This document shows positions 51,720 to 59,436 of a stretch of DNA of 59,436 bases, one piece after another (positions within the stretch are counted from its first letter, which is position 1; the number at the start of each line of letters is the position of its first letter). A model generated the notes under the pieces. The model was not told the origin of the DNA, ran no database searches, and saw only the letters and a program-made list of their open reading frames with translations. This DNA comes from Bacillota bacterium. Lineage in GTDB: Bacteria; Bacillota; Clostridia; Lachnospirales; Lachnospiraceae. The position numbers were made by a program, and so were the translations under genes. Location of the stretch: assembly GCA_023443225.1 (NCBI GenBank), contig JAEZVF010000009.1, positions 1-59,436 on the forward strand, given 5' to 3'.

Positions 51720-52925
51720 ATGTTTTCAGTAAAAGAAAAAGCTCCATCCAATCAGATTGAAAAAACACTTTACAAAAAAATTTTTTCCAATCTATTTTCT
51801 GATCCTTGCTTAATCCAATTCTGGGATGGTGAAGAAATTACTTATGGAACCGGAGATAGTCGGTTTAGAATTCTACTAAATGAACCTTTACCTATTACGG
51901 AGATTATTACTGATCCTTCTGTCTCTTTTGGTGAAGCTTACATGCTTAAAAAGCTTGATATTGAGGGCAGTATTGAAGATGTTATTGAATCTTTATATAA
52001 GAATTCAAAGAGTTTCTTACGGGACAAAGAAAAATATAGCAAACTCCTAAATCCAATCAAGAATACTTTAAGAAAAAGTAAAGAGAATATAAGCTTTCAT
52101 TATGATATTGGAAACGAATTCTATCAGTTATGGCTAGATAAATCTATGACCTACTCCTGTGGTTATTTTATATCCGATAACGATACTCTGGAACAAGCAC
52201 AAGTTAATAAAGTTGATTATATACTCAAAAAACTAAACTTAAAGGAAAATAATACACTGCTTGATATCGGATGCGGCTGGGGTGAATTGATTATATCCGC
52301 TGTATGGTATAAAGTAAAAGCATTAGGTGTTACTTTAAGCCAGGAACAAATGGAGAAAGCCAACAAAAGAATTAAAGAGGAAGGCCTTGAAGAATTTGCT
52401 GAAGTTCAATTAATCGATTATCGTAATATAAAAAATAAAACGTTTGATAAAATCGTTAGCGTCGGCATGATAGAACATGTTGGAAAAGAATATCTTACTG
52501 AATATTTCACAGTAATAAATTCCCTATTAAATAAAGGAGGCATCTCTTTATTACATTGCATAACAAGCTTTAAAGGGGGGAACAACTCTTGGATTAACAA
52601 ATATATTTTTCCTGGCGGATATATTCCCTCAGTAAATGAACTTGTTAATAATATATCATCAGAATCCTTTTATCTACTTGATTTAGAGAGTTTAAGAAGG
52701 CATTATGTACGTACTCTGGAAAGTTGGACTACTAATTTTGAAAGTTCCCTACCAATGATACAGCAAATGAAGGATGAAACCTTTATAAGAATGTGGCGAC
52801 TATATCTTAATTCGTGTGCTGCATCATTTAAAGCTGGTAATATAGATATTCATCAATTCCTATTTTCAAAAGGAGTAGTAGATGATATCCCCTGGACAAG
52901 AAGTTACTTGTATGCTTCAAAATAA
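51720..52925 (+). CDS. cfa: Cyclopropane-fatty-acyl-phospholipid synthase family methyltransferase
   Basis: 401-residue enzyme that transfers a methylene group from S-adenosylmethionine to unsaturated acyl chains of membrane phospholipids. The N-terminal lipid-binding part (about 1-120) precedes FHYDIGNEFYQLWLDKSMTYSCGYF, the SAM motif LLDIGCGWGEL, VSVGMIEHVG and a C-terminal catalytic part with CITSFKGG and FPGGYIPS. All landmarks and length match Cfa. TGAGGTGATT precedes the ATG. It is monocistronic and convergent with the two-component operon downstream. Membrane stress protection is the usual role. Confidence 0.9.
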   Translation: MFSVKEKAPSNQIEKTLYKKIFSNLFSDPCLIQFWDGEEITYGTGDSRFRILLNEPLPITEIITDPSVSFGEAYMLKKLDIEGSIEDVIESLYKNSKSFLRDKEKYSKLLNPIKNTLRKSKENISFHYDIGNEFYQLWLDKSMTYSCGYFISDNDTLEQAQVNKVDYILKKLNLKENNTLLDIGCGWGELIISAVWYKVKALGVTLSQEQMEKANKRIKEEGLEEFAEVQLIDYRNIKNKTFDKIVSVGMIEHVGKEYLTEYFTVINSLLNKGGISLLHCITSFKGGNNSWINKYIFPGGYIPSVNELVNNISSESFYLLDLESLRRHYVRTLESWTTNFESSLPMIQQMKDETFIRMWRLYLNSCAASFKAGNIDIHQFLFSKGVVDDIPWTRSYLYASK

Positions 52926-52980
52926 TTTAATCTATGAGGCTTGAATAGTATGTTTTGAGACTTATTTGTACTCTCATAAA

Positions 52981-53023
52981 CGAAAAAGAGTGACTATTTA
53001 TTCCGAATAGCCACCCTTTTTCG
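52981..53023. terminator. Hairpin between cfa and the converging sensor kinase
   Basis: 18-bp arms (52981-52998, 53006-53023) with two A-C mismatches and a 7-nt loop; the right arm contains the T run. It lies between converging genes (52925 and 53139) and may terminate both. Confidence 0.55.
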
Positions 53024-53138
53024 CTCCTTCAATCTTTACGTAAATTTTGTTGAAAACAACTACTGAATACTTAAAGCACTGAAAACACCCTAATTTAGCG
53101 CATTACTCTCGACCAAGTCACAGATCTCTGAATAATCT

Positions 53139-54530
53139 TCATTTTGTTATAGTATTGATTTCTTTCGGAAATGCAATAGTAAACTTACTTCCTTTATTTA
53201 CTTCCGATTTAACCGTAATTGTACCATTAATACTTGTCATATTTTCCCGAGCTATATATAATCCCAGACCATCTCCGGATAAGCCTAACGATTTGTCATA
53301 CTTATAATATGCATTAAAAATCTTATCCAAATCCTGTTCAGCAATTCCCAATCCGCTATCTTCAATAGTCAAACTAATCTTATCTTGATTTACCACATAA
53401 GATACATTAACGATACCGGTTGGCTTTGTAAATTTATATGCATTTGTAAGAGTATTGTATATCGTCTGGCTTAGGCGATACTTATCAGTCTTTACTGTTA
53501 CTTTCTCCTTTGTAATGAAGTTGAAAGTGATATTTTTCCTTTCAAACTGAGCTTTGAGGCCATTCATAATCTGTCTGATCAACTGACTCAACTCAAATTC
53601 CTCGATATTGATAGTGTTTTCCATTTTTTCTGCATCAATCATATTACTCATATTAGTAATAATTGCTGTTATATTTTCAATTTGATTTTCACAAATTTGG
53701 AATTCCTCAGGGTCAAACTCAATGATACCATCCTCGATCCCTTCTAGATGGGTTCTTAATATCGTTAGCGGCGTTCTGGTCTGATGAACCAATTCATCAA
53801 TCAACGTTTTTCTGCTTTTCTGTTTCAATTTCAGCCTTGCCTTCAAGGATTCTAGACTCTGTTGTATCACTTGTATTTCCTTTACCTTTGACTTACGAAA
53901 CAGTGTGTCATTCCCAATATCAAGATCCCGCGCCATTTTGGAGGTATGGATCAAATCTCTGCTCATTCTATAACTGACAAGTATTCCGATCCCTATTGCT
54001 ACAATAAGAACTATAACAATTGAAATAACGCTGTTTTTCAGAAGTGAAGATTGGAAAGCCCAAATCGTAGCTGAATTTTCAGCAGAGCTATATTTCGTTA
54101 TATTAACCTGTCCAATTACTTTTCTACTATCAGTGATTTTTGCATGATCTACCTCTTCGGACTGAGAATTAATCCTATCACCCATCATATGGCCCATCCT
54201 TCCATGCATAGAAGAGTTACCTACATAAGACAGCGCATCCGTATGAACATCAGAAATCAGATTGCCGTCTACATCATATACTTTTATTCTTGTAATAGGA
54301 TCAACCAGATGAGTCTCCAATTCAATCGATATTTGACTTGACGAATAGTTATCATCTTTTAATGTATTGGTTAAGTATTCTACAATTTGATTAAAATGTT
54401 GGTCATAATTATCTTTGATGTAATCTTTAAAATATTTATTTGTCAGTTTACTGAGAACAAAAGTATTAATTGCAACAGAAATAATAGCGATTAGAACTAA
54501 CACAAACAGCCATTGCCTTTTTACCGTCAT
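53139..54530 (-). CDS. Sensor histidine kinase with Met/His-rich ectodomain
   Basis: 463-residue kinase. TM1 (about 6-27), an extracytoplasmic sensor (about 28-165) containing the cluster MHGRMGHMM (M108, H109, M112, H114, M115, M116), TM2 (about 167-187), HAMP, the phosphoacceptor box ELVHQTRTPL (H249), an N-box (TLTNAYKFT) and G boxes (EDSGLGIAE, GDGLGLYIA) are all present. The Met/His cluster could bind Cu(I), Ag(I) or another soft metal, which is inference. It overlaps its response regulator by 4 nt (ATGA) and belongs to a unit with a Met-rich secreted protein and a SHOCT protein. Confidence 0.9.
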   Translation of the reverse strand: MTVKRQWLFVLVLIAIISVAINTFVLSKLTNKYFKDYIKDNYDQHFNQIVEYLTNTLKDDNYSSSQISIELETHLVDPITRIKVYDVDGNLISDVHTDALSYVGNSSMHGRMGHMMGDRINSQSEEVDHAKITDSRKVIGQVNITKYSSAENSATIWAFQSSLLKNSVISIVIVLIVAIGIGILVSYRMSRDLIHTSKMARDLDIGNDTLFRKSKVKEIQVIQQSLESLKARLKLKQKSRKTLIDELVHQTRTPLTILRTHLEGIEDGIIEFDPEEFQICENQIENITAIITNMSNMIDAEKMENTINIEEFELSQLIRQIMNGLKAQFERKNITFNFITKEKVTVKTDKYRLSQTIYNTLTNAYKFTKPTGIVNVSYVVNQDKISLTIEDSGLGIAEQDLDKIFNAYYKYDKSLGLSGDGLGLYIARENMTSINGTITVKSEVNKGSKFTIAFPKEINTITK

Positions 54531-55213
54531 CCCTCATCACCTCCGAATATATAACCTGCACCGTATTTCGTGATTAGTACTTCAGGGTTTTTGGGATCGT
54601 CTTCAATCTTCTGCCGAATTCTCTTAATGAAGCTATCTATGTTTCTGTCATAACCTTCGTAATCGCTGCCATATGCTAATTGAATCAATTGTTCTCTGGT
54701 AAGAATTTGTCCTTTATTTTTAAATAAAACAAACAACAGTTTATATTCTGCTGCTGTCAGCACAATCTCATTGTTGTTTTTTACAAGTTTCATCCCCTTT
54801 GTATAGAGTATCAAATCACGGTAAGTATATACGATTTCATCCGTTTCCTTATAGATTCGTTTTATGAAAACCTGAATCCGTTTCATTAATTCCCTGGGAC
54901 TGAAGGGCTTAATGACATAATCATCTGCGCCTGTTTCGAAGCCTTTTAGACGGTCAACTTCCTCCTGTCTTGCTGTTAACATGATTACTGGTACATCGGA
55001 TAATTTCCTAATTTCCTTCAATACTTCAAACCCACTGATACCGGGCATCATAATATCAAGTAGAACGAGATGAAATTCCTGGCTACCAAATAGTTCCAGA
55101 GCCTCAAATCCATTACCGGCGACTACTGCTCTGTAGCCTTCCTTAGCAATATATTTTATTAATATATCACTGATTTCTTTTTGGTCTTCTACCACAAGAA
55201 TCTGATAAACCAT
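54527..55213 (-). CDS. OmpR-family response regulator of the Met-rich operon
   Basis: 228-residue regulator. The receiver (1-118) has VVEDQKE, phosphoacceptor D53 in LVLLDIMMPG and K in VIKPFSP. The winged-helix domain (about 130-226) ends with KYGAGYIFG. It overlaps the kinase gene by 4 nt and lies 36 nt after the SHOCT gene, so it probably responds to the kinase and controls the four-gene unit. Its ATG has only a weakly complementary ribosome site (GAGGTGAAATAG). Confidence 0.92.
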   Translation of the reverse strand: MVYQILVVEDQKEISDILIKYIAKEGYRAVVAGNGFEALELFGSQEFHLVLLDIMMPGISGFEVLKEIRKLSDVPVIMLTARQEEVDRLKGFETGADDYVIKPFSPRELMKRIQVFIKRIYKETDEIVYTYRDLILYTKGMKLVKNNNEIVLTAAEYKLLFVLFKNKGQILTREQLIQLAYGSDYEGYDRNIDSFIKRIRQKIEDDPKNPEVLITKYGAGYIFGGDEG

Positions 55214-55249
55214 CTATTTCACCTCATTCTACCTAATCTGATAAACATT

Positions 55250-55507
55250 TTAATAATCTAATAAGCTTTTTCTTCTAAAGTACTCTTCTTCTGAAATTTC
55301 ACCTTTTACATATTGCAACTTTAATATTTCGAAAGCTTCAGAAGCTGCCTTGTTCTTTTTATTATAAACAAAAATATAAAAAATTAAAGCTATTATTGTT
55401 ATTGTTAAGCCGATACCTATGATAAAGCCCCATCCGCTGTTGAAATATCCAAAACCTGGGCACGAACCGTTACTATTAAATCCTTGATTGAAATATCTGT
55501 GCATCAT
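55250..55507 (-). CDS. Small membrane protein with C-terminal SHOCT domain
   Basis: 85 residues: a Phe/Asn/Gly-rich N-terminal part with one Cys (NGSCPGFGYFN), a single membrane span (about 28-49), then a short cytoplasmic SHOCT motif (EILKLQYVKGEISEEEYFRRKSLL). SHOCT segments are short oligomerisation or targeting motifs. The start at 55507 follows GGAGGATTTT; a frame extension to 55534 contains that ribosome site and is unlikely. It sits between the Met-rich protein gene and the response regulator, probably on the same transcript. Confidence 0.8.
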   Translation of the reverse strand: MMHRYFNQGFNSNGSCPGFGYFNSGWGFIIGIGLTITIIALIFYIFVYNKKNKAASEAFEILKLQYVKGEISEEEYFRRKSLLDY

Positions 55508-55535
55508 AAAATCCTCCATTCTGTAAAAATTCATC

Positions 55536-55895
55536 TTACCTCAAGCAGCTTACCGCATCTCCCATAGCACTGTGCATTGAAATCATGCCATCTTTATCTA
55601 TTCGCTCCATTATAGAATCCATATTTCCATATCCATATTCTCTCATAAAACCAATCATCTTCTGATAGTCATCATCCGATAGATTGTTCATAAAATCATT
55701 CATGGCAACATAACCACCATTTTTATTATCCCGAGGCAATTTATCATATTCATATTGTCCCATCATAGAATTCATTGTAATAGCAGAGGACTTATTAATC
55801 TGTCTCTGATTTCTATTTTCCTTAGCAAATGCAATATTGGTTGAGCCCAGTGCAAGAACTAATACAACTCCAAATACTAATTTTCTTATTATCAT
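55536..55895 (-). CDS. Secreted Met-rich small protein
   Basis: 119 residues. A cleavable signal peptide is likely (hydrophobic 6-20, AFA before Lys at about 24). The mature part is rich in Met (about 12 in 95) arranged as MNSMMGQYE, AMNDFM, KMIGFM, NMDSIM and MISMHSAMG, with one Cys near the end. Met clusters like these occur in exported copper- or silver-binding proteins. It resembles no named family I know. The ATG at 55895 has AAAGGAG upstream. It is the first gene of the unit that ends with the Met/His-rich sensor kinase. Confidence 0.75.
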   Translation of the reverse strand: MIIRKLVFGVVLVLALGSTNIAFAKENRNQRQINKSSAITMNSMMGQYEYDKLPRDNKNGGYVAMNDFMNNLSDDDYQKMIGFMREYGYGNMDSIMERIDKDGMISMHSAMGDAVSCLR

Positions 55896-56026
55896 AATTA
55901 CCAATCTCCTTTAAATTAAGTGATTTTGTTTCTATGATATTATTATAAATGACAATTATGGTTGAATTATGGACAAAAAAATACAATCAGACACTACCAT
56001 CAACCGGAAAATTAAAAAAGACCAAA

Positions 56027-56069
56027 CAGTAAATCTTTAGCTTAAAATTACTGACTAAAAGATTTACTG
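56027..56069 (-). terminator. Intrinsic terminator of the Ig-like repeat protein gene
   Basis: 14-15-bp arms (56027-56040, 56055-56069) with a single bulged T and a 14-nt loop. On the minus strand the stem is followed by TTTGGTCTTTTTTAATTTT. It lies about 25 nt after the gene stop. Confidence 0.75.
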
Positions 56070-56093
56070 AATGATCTTCTGAAACAATAGTGT

Positions 56094-57542
56094 TCATTCA
56101 ACAGTTACATGCAATTCGGTCGTAAAGCCTCCACAGGTTGCTTTGAGGATAGCAGTACCCTGTTTACCAAGAATAATTTCACCTTTATCTGCGATTTTTA
56201 TCACAGATTCATCACTTGAGGTAAATTGAATATTGTATTTGTATTGATAAACGTCTCCATTGATTTGATATTGGGGTTCTTTAAGGATAAACTCATAAAT
56301 ATTATCATCCGGAGTTTCTTCTTCGTCTAGATAGAAGGTATACTTAAGCAAACCATCTTCACTTGAACATAGATCCGGATCGAAGGTAAATTCGGTTATC
56401 AAATCTTTTATTGTTATATTCACGGTGCCTAAGTTTTTCTTTTTCCCCTTAAAAGTCTCATAAACAGTCAGCGTGGTGGTACCTTCTTTTTTGCCACTTA
56501 AAATATAAGAAACAGATTCAATATCAAAAGCAAGGATTTCTTTCCTCTTATTCACCGATACGATACTACTATCTGCTACTGTACAGGAATATTCAGCCAG
56601 GAAATTCATATTTTGAATATTAATGGCTTCTAATAATGTCATATCATGATACAAATCCATTTCAATATTCTTGTAGTCCGGATTAATGCGTCCGGGTGCG
56701 ACTTCCACTGTAATTGGGCCAATTTTTCTTTCTTTATTTTTATAATATTCTATGGCATACAATTTTGTTTTTCCATATTTCTTACCGATTAGTATCCCGG
56801 TATTTTCATCCACTTCAAGGATGCTATTATCTTCAGAGAAGTATTTATAAGGTGCGTGTTCAACTTGATATTCGATTGGTGAATCGTTATAAGGAGTATC
56901 ATCGATTCTTATCGTCATATATTTTTCTCTAAATTGAGCCTTCACAACATGTACTTTAGTAGTACCGATTTTGGTTTTCTTACCTTTATATTTCTCATAT
57001 ACCGTTAAGGTGGCAGTTCCGAATTTTTTGGAGTCGAAATACTCATCTCTAAAGATTGATATTACAGAGGTATCCGAGGATTCATAAATATATTTGGCTG
57101 AATCGTTTATATTGGCGATCTCCAATCTATTCATAGTACCTATACCATACTTATATTCTTTCTTAAGACTGGCTTGTACAACAGTGATTTTTATCTTGGA
57201 AAACGTGCAGGAGACACCGTTTCGTGTTTCGGTAATTGTAATGGTTGCGGTTCCCTTTTGCTTTGAACGAGCGTATCCGGAAGTCTTATTAACTGTTACG
57301 ATGTTATTATCAGAGGATTTATAAGTATAATCTGCATCGTCACTCTTATCCATGATGTAATCGTCCCATGCATAAAACGTATCATTAATCCCCACTGTCA
57401 TTTTTGTGTCAGGGACTTTTGAGCCTTCTGCAGATACATGTCTTACTGATTTATAGTTCATAAATAGTGTTGCACAAAGAGCTAAAACCAATATTAATAT
57501 AGCTCTGGCTAATAAGCTCTGCCTGGTAGATGTTTTATTCAT
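56094..57542 (-). CDS. Secreted protein with about five Ig-like (BIG2-type) repeats
   Basis: 482 residues. The N-terminus has a basic stretch and a hydrophobic signal or anchor segment (about 13-28). The rest shows repeating Ig-like units, each with SSD.S(I/V)V.V and a later K.GT(A/T).LTVYE pattern, near residues 70, 155, 235, 320 and 440. These resemble bacterial Ig-like domain 2 found in adhesins and cell-surface proteins. There is no LPXTG, SLH or catalytic domain, so it is either secreted or held by the N-terminal segment. The start at 57542 follows CAAGGAGGAA; the frame is open 19 codons further. It has its own terminator. Confidence 0.8.
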   Translation of the reverse strand: MNKTSTRQSLLARAILILVLALCATLFMNYKSVRHVSAEGSKVPDTKMTVGINDTFYAWDDYIMDKSDDADYTYKSSDNNIVTVNKTSGYARSKQKGTATITITETRNGVSCTFSKIKITVVQASLKKEYKYGIGTMNRLEIANINDSAKYIYESSDTSVISIFRDEYFDSKKFGTATLTVYEKYKGKKTKIGTTKVHVVKAQFREKYMTIRIDDTPYNDSPIEYQVEHAPYKYFSEDNSILEVDENTGILIGKKYGKTKLYAIEYYKNKERKIGPITVEVAPGRINPDYKNIEMDLYHDMTLLEAINIQNMNFLAEYSCTVADSSIVSVNKRKEILAFDIESVSYILSGKKEGTTTLTVYETFKGKKKNLGTVNITIKDLITEFTFDPDLCSSEDGLLKYTFYLDEEETPDDNIYEFILKEPQYQINGDVYQYKYNIQFTSSDESVIKIADKGEIILGKQGTAILKATCGGFTTELHVTVE

Positions 57543-57721
57543 TTGAATTCCTCCTTGGTGTATGAAGCAAGATGTCTTGTCATCATGTATGATAAGCATT
57601 ATATCATGAATGAAACCGCTACTGCAATCATTGGTTTATACCCATGTTAAAGATGGTATCAGAATACAAACCCTTTTTCCTCCAAATATCTATCCGTAAA
57701 AAAAGAAAGAAGGAATATAAA

Positions 57722-58096
57722 ATGCTTACAGAAAAATTTTATGAAGTACTTAAATACGAAGGAGTAGTTTCCATAGTATCATGGGGAGTGGATGAAGCAC
57801 ATGTAACTTGTACTTGGAATTCCTACTTAGCGGTAACTGATGATGAAAAAATTTTAATTCCTGCAGCTGGAATGCGTAGTACAGAAAACGATGTGAATCA
57901 TAATAGTAAGGTAAAGGTAACACTAGGTGCTAGAGAAGTTATGGGCCACAATAATTACCAAGGAACAGGTTTTGAGATTGTAGGAACCGCAAAATTTCTT
58001 ACAACTGGTTCAGAGTTTGATATGATGAAAGAAAAATATCCATTTTTAAATAGGGTGTTAGAGATAACAGTTACATCCGCAAAACAATTGCTCTAA
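57722..58096 (+). CDS. Pyridoxamine 5'-phosphate oxidase-like flavin-binding protein
   Basis: 124-residue split-barrel protein. EGVVSIVSWG, VTCTWNSYLAV and ILIPAAGMRSTENDV are typical of small PNPOx-like FMN-binding proteins in anaerobes, and GTGFEIVGTAKFL forms the barrel's later strand. It may bind FMN or heme-like cofactor and act as a small reductase or oxygen-stress protein; the substrate is unknown. The ATG at 57722 follows AAGAAGGAATATAA; the frame is open to 57644, but the extra Lys/Arg-rich N-terminus has no ribosome site. It is divergent from the Ig-like protein gene and convergent with the kinase remnant. Confidence 0.8.
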   Translation: MLTEKFYEVLKYEGVVSIVSWGVDEAHVTCTWNSYLAVTDDEKILIPAAGMRSTENDVNHNSKVKVTLGAREVMGHNNYQGTGFEIVGTAKFLTTGSEFDMMKEKYPFLNRVLEITVTSAKQLL

Positions 58097-58126
58097 AATT
58101 TGAATGTTATTAGAAATTAATAAAAT

Positions 58127-58164
58127 AGGGTACTATTTCTTAGATTACCATGAAATAATACCCT
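58127..58164. terminator. Bidirectional hairpin between converging genes
   Basis: 13-bp arms (58127-58139, 58152-58164) with one mismatch and a 12-nt loop lie between the genes ending at 58096 (plus) and 58182 (minus). A/T runs flank both sides. Confidence 0.6.
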
Positions 58165-58181
58165 TACTTTATTATATTACC

Positions 58182-59282
58182 CTACAACCACTTAAACCAG
58201 AAAGTTACTCCATCTTCATTATTTTTAACACCATATGAAAAATTGTGCAATTCAAGAATTGTTTTTGAGATAGCCAACCCCAAACCCGTGCCTTTTGTAT
58301 TACTACGTTCTATATTACCTTTTTTGTAAGGGAACCATATCTCCTTAATCTTCTCTTCCGGTATATGACTACCACTATTACATACTTCAAGTGTATCGTT
58401 AAGTATTTTTATGCCAATCTTACCGTTTTCTGGTGTATTATCAATGGCATTGACAATAAAGTTATCAATTAGCCTCTCTATTAAAGACTTATCACCCTTT
58501 ACAAGGACATCGCCTTCTAGAAAAGTTATTATATATTTTTCATCACAAACTTGCTTATAACGTCTAATAATCTCCGTGCAAATATTAGCAAGAGAAACTT
58601 CTTCAATCTTAAGCTCAAAAGAATCTGATTCTAATCTGCTCATTTCAAGCATACTGCGTATAATCTTATCCATTCGATCTACATTCTCATTAATATGACT
58701 TGCATAGTGCTCTCTTTTTTCAGTATGAATATCCTCTTGTAAGTTCTGTGCATACCCCGAAATAATACTCAAAGGAGTCTTTAAATCATGGGCAAGAGCA
58801 TCTGTCATTTCTTTTCGCTGTCTTTCAATTTCCTCCCGTTTCAAATATGTTTTATAGGTTTGTTTAGAAAGTATATAAGATGAAATTACAAAAATAAATA
58901 AACAAGAAATCCAGACATATGCTAATGTAGAAGAAATCCTCTCACCAATATTGATATCAAGACCAATTGTTATCCAAAAATCGCTGTATATACTATTATC
59001 ATCTATGGATGTAACACTAGACTTATAAGGCATTACTATATAGCAGCGATATGTTAAAGCGTTTAACCTTTCAATAGAAACTGTTGATACAGGAAACTGT
59101 TGAATTGATTCTTTTAATATTGACTGATTAGTTACCATTTGACGAAGTTCATTTTTATATTTTTTATTCAAATACCCATTTATTGGAATGATAGCACCAT
59201 GTTCAAAATATGGCAAATTCTCTGTATCTTCATAATTCGAATTATAAACATATCTACGTGTCCCACTACCAGAATTTACCAC
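58182..59282 (-). CDS. Sensor histidine kinase lacking its N-terminus (probable broken gene)
   Basis: At least 366 residues: part of an extracytoplasmic sensor, one membrane span (about 122-142), then the phosphoacceptor box DALAHDLKTPLS, an N-box (DNFIVNAIDNTPENG) and a G2 box (GTGLGLAIS). The normal first membrane span is missing. The coding pattern continues upstream of the GTG at 59282 (RVFIDHFTLPYASTVDENG) but hits an in-frame TGA at 59343-59345, and neither other frame shows a membrane segment. Without TM1 the remaining sensor part would not be exported normally. No response regulator gene is visible. A rearrangement or insertion near 59345 is the simplest explanation. Confidence 0.75.
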   Translation of the reverse strand: MVNSGSGTRRYVYNSNYEDTENLPYFEHGAIIPINGYLNKKYKNELRQMVTNQSILKESIQQFPVSTVSIERLNALTYRCYIVMPYKSSVTSIDDNSIYSDFWITIGLDINIGERISSTLAYVWISCLFIFVISSYILSKQTYKTYLKREEIERQRKEMTDALAHDLKTPLSIISGYAQNLQEDIHTEKREHYASHINENVDRMDKIIRSMLEMSRLESDSFELKIEEVSLANICTEIIRRYKQVCDEKYIITFLEGDVLVKGDKSLIERLIDNFIVNAIDNTPENGKIGIKILNDTLEVCNSGSHIPEEKIKEIWFPYKKGNIERSNTKGTGLGLAISKTILELHNFSYGVKNNEDGVTFWFKWL

Positions 59283-59340
59283 CCCATTTTCATCAACAGT
59301 ACTTGCATAAGGTAGTGTAAAGTGATCTATGAAAACCCTG

Positions 59341-59436
59341 AGTCAAAAAATGTGGCTCTTTTAGAACCTTGAAAATTGCAAAATATAGTGTACTGGCAGT
59401 TGACGCCACCCTTGACAGCATGACAAAGCAATGCTC
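59341..59436. other. Unassigned segment that replaces the kinase 5' end
   Basis: The last 96 bp do not continue the kinase in any frame and show no coding pattern. Its base composition is richer in G+C toward the window edge. It could be the end of a mobile element whose body lies outside the window; no terminal repeat or target duplication can be tested here. Confidence 0.35.

Noticed and set aside
59283..59436. Simple frameshift as the cause of the truncated kinase
   Set aside because: All three minus-strand frames were read upstream of 59345; none shows a membrane-span coding pattern, so loss of the 5' part fits better than a frameshift.
1..59436. CRISPR array, prophage, integrase or complete insertion sequence
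   Set aside because: No regularly spaced repeats, phage structural genes or transposase-like proteins were found on either strand.

Overview
The window is A+T-rich, with Shine-Dalgarno (AGGAGG-type) starts and strand-biased operons, and looks like chromosome of a plant-polysaccharide-degrading Clostridia member. The gene content (YesMN two-component system, ROK and AraC regulators, CUT1 sugar transporters without their own ATPase, many cytoplasmic glycoside hydrolases, a SigV/RsiV pair, L,D-transpeptidase) fits Lachnospiraceae, for example relatives of Lachnoclostridium (Clostridium) phytofermentans. That placement is inferred from gene content. No rRNA, tRNA, CRISPR array or complete mobile element was seen.

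Layout. 168-5335: a minus-strand stress module of response regulator, histidine kinase, ABC ATPase and FtsX-type permease, ending in a 23-bp perfect hairpin. 5406-8899: an envelope-stress module with an ECF sigma factor, RsiV-like anti-sigma factor, a small unknown protein and a membrane-anchored L,D-transpeptidase; an ECF-type promoter precedes the sigma gene. 9246-10112: a lone dapA on the plus strand. 10259-21555: a first sugar locus, read right to left as solute-binding lipoprotein, two permeases, GH3, YesM/YesN, ROK regulator, L-fucose/L-arabinose-type isomerase and DUF624 protein. 21794-24419: small housekeeping or unknown genes (membrane protein, metallo-beta-lactamase fold, GNAT, TPR-like). 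24699-28338: a heterodimeric ABC exporter behind a near-consensus sigma-A promoter.

28907-50748 is the main feature: a hemicellulose-utilisation cluster, all on the minus strand. It holds GH43 and GH127 in one unit, an AraC regulator, and a long unit of GH120-like beta-helix enzyme, LplB/YtcP-type permeases, LplA-type lipoprotein, GH51, a methyl-accepting chemotaxis protein, GH95, GH39, a CE1-like esterase and a type-B carboxylesterase. No glycosidase or esterase carries a signal peptide, so decorated oligosaccharides are probably imported and dismantled inside the cell. The activities together suit feruloylated, arabinose- and L-galactose-decorated heteroxylan. The two promoters (in front of GH43 and of the GH120-like gene) share one architecture: two direct repeats 21 bp apart, the nearer one overlapping the -35 box, a 17-bp spacer and TATAAT. 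This makes them likely targets of the cluster's AraC protein.

51033-59436: a decayed AraC gene that leaves a GyrI-like domain, cyclopropane-fatty-acid synthase, a four-gene unit joining a Met-rich secreted protein and a SHOCT protein to a sensor kinase with a Met/His-rich ectodomain and its response regulator (candidate metal response), a secreted Ig-like repeat protein, a flavin-reductase-like protein, and a sensor kinase whose 5' end is cut off about 90 bp before the window edge, probably by an insertion or rearrangement.
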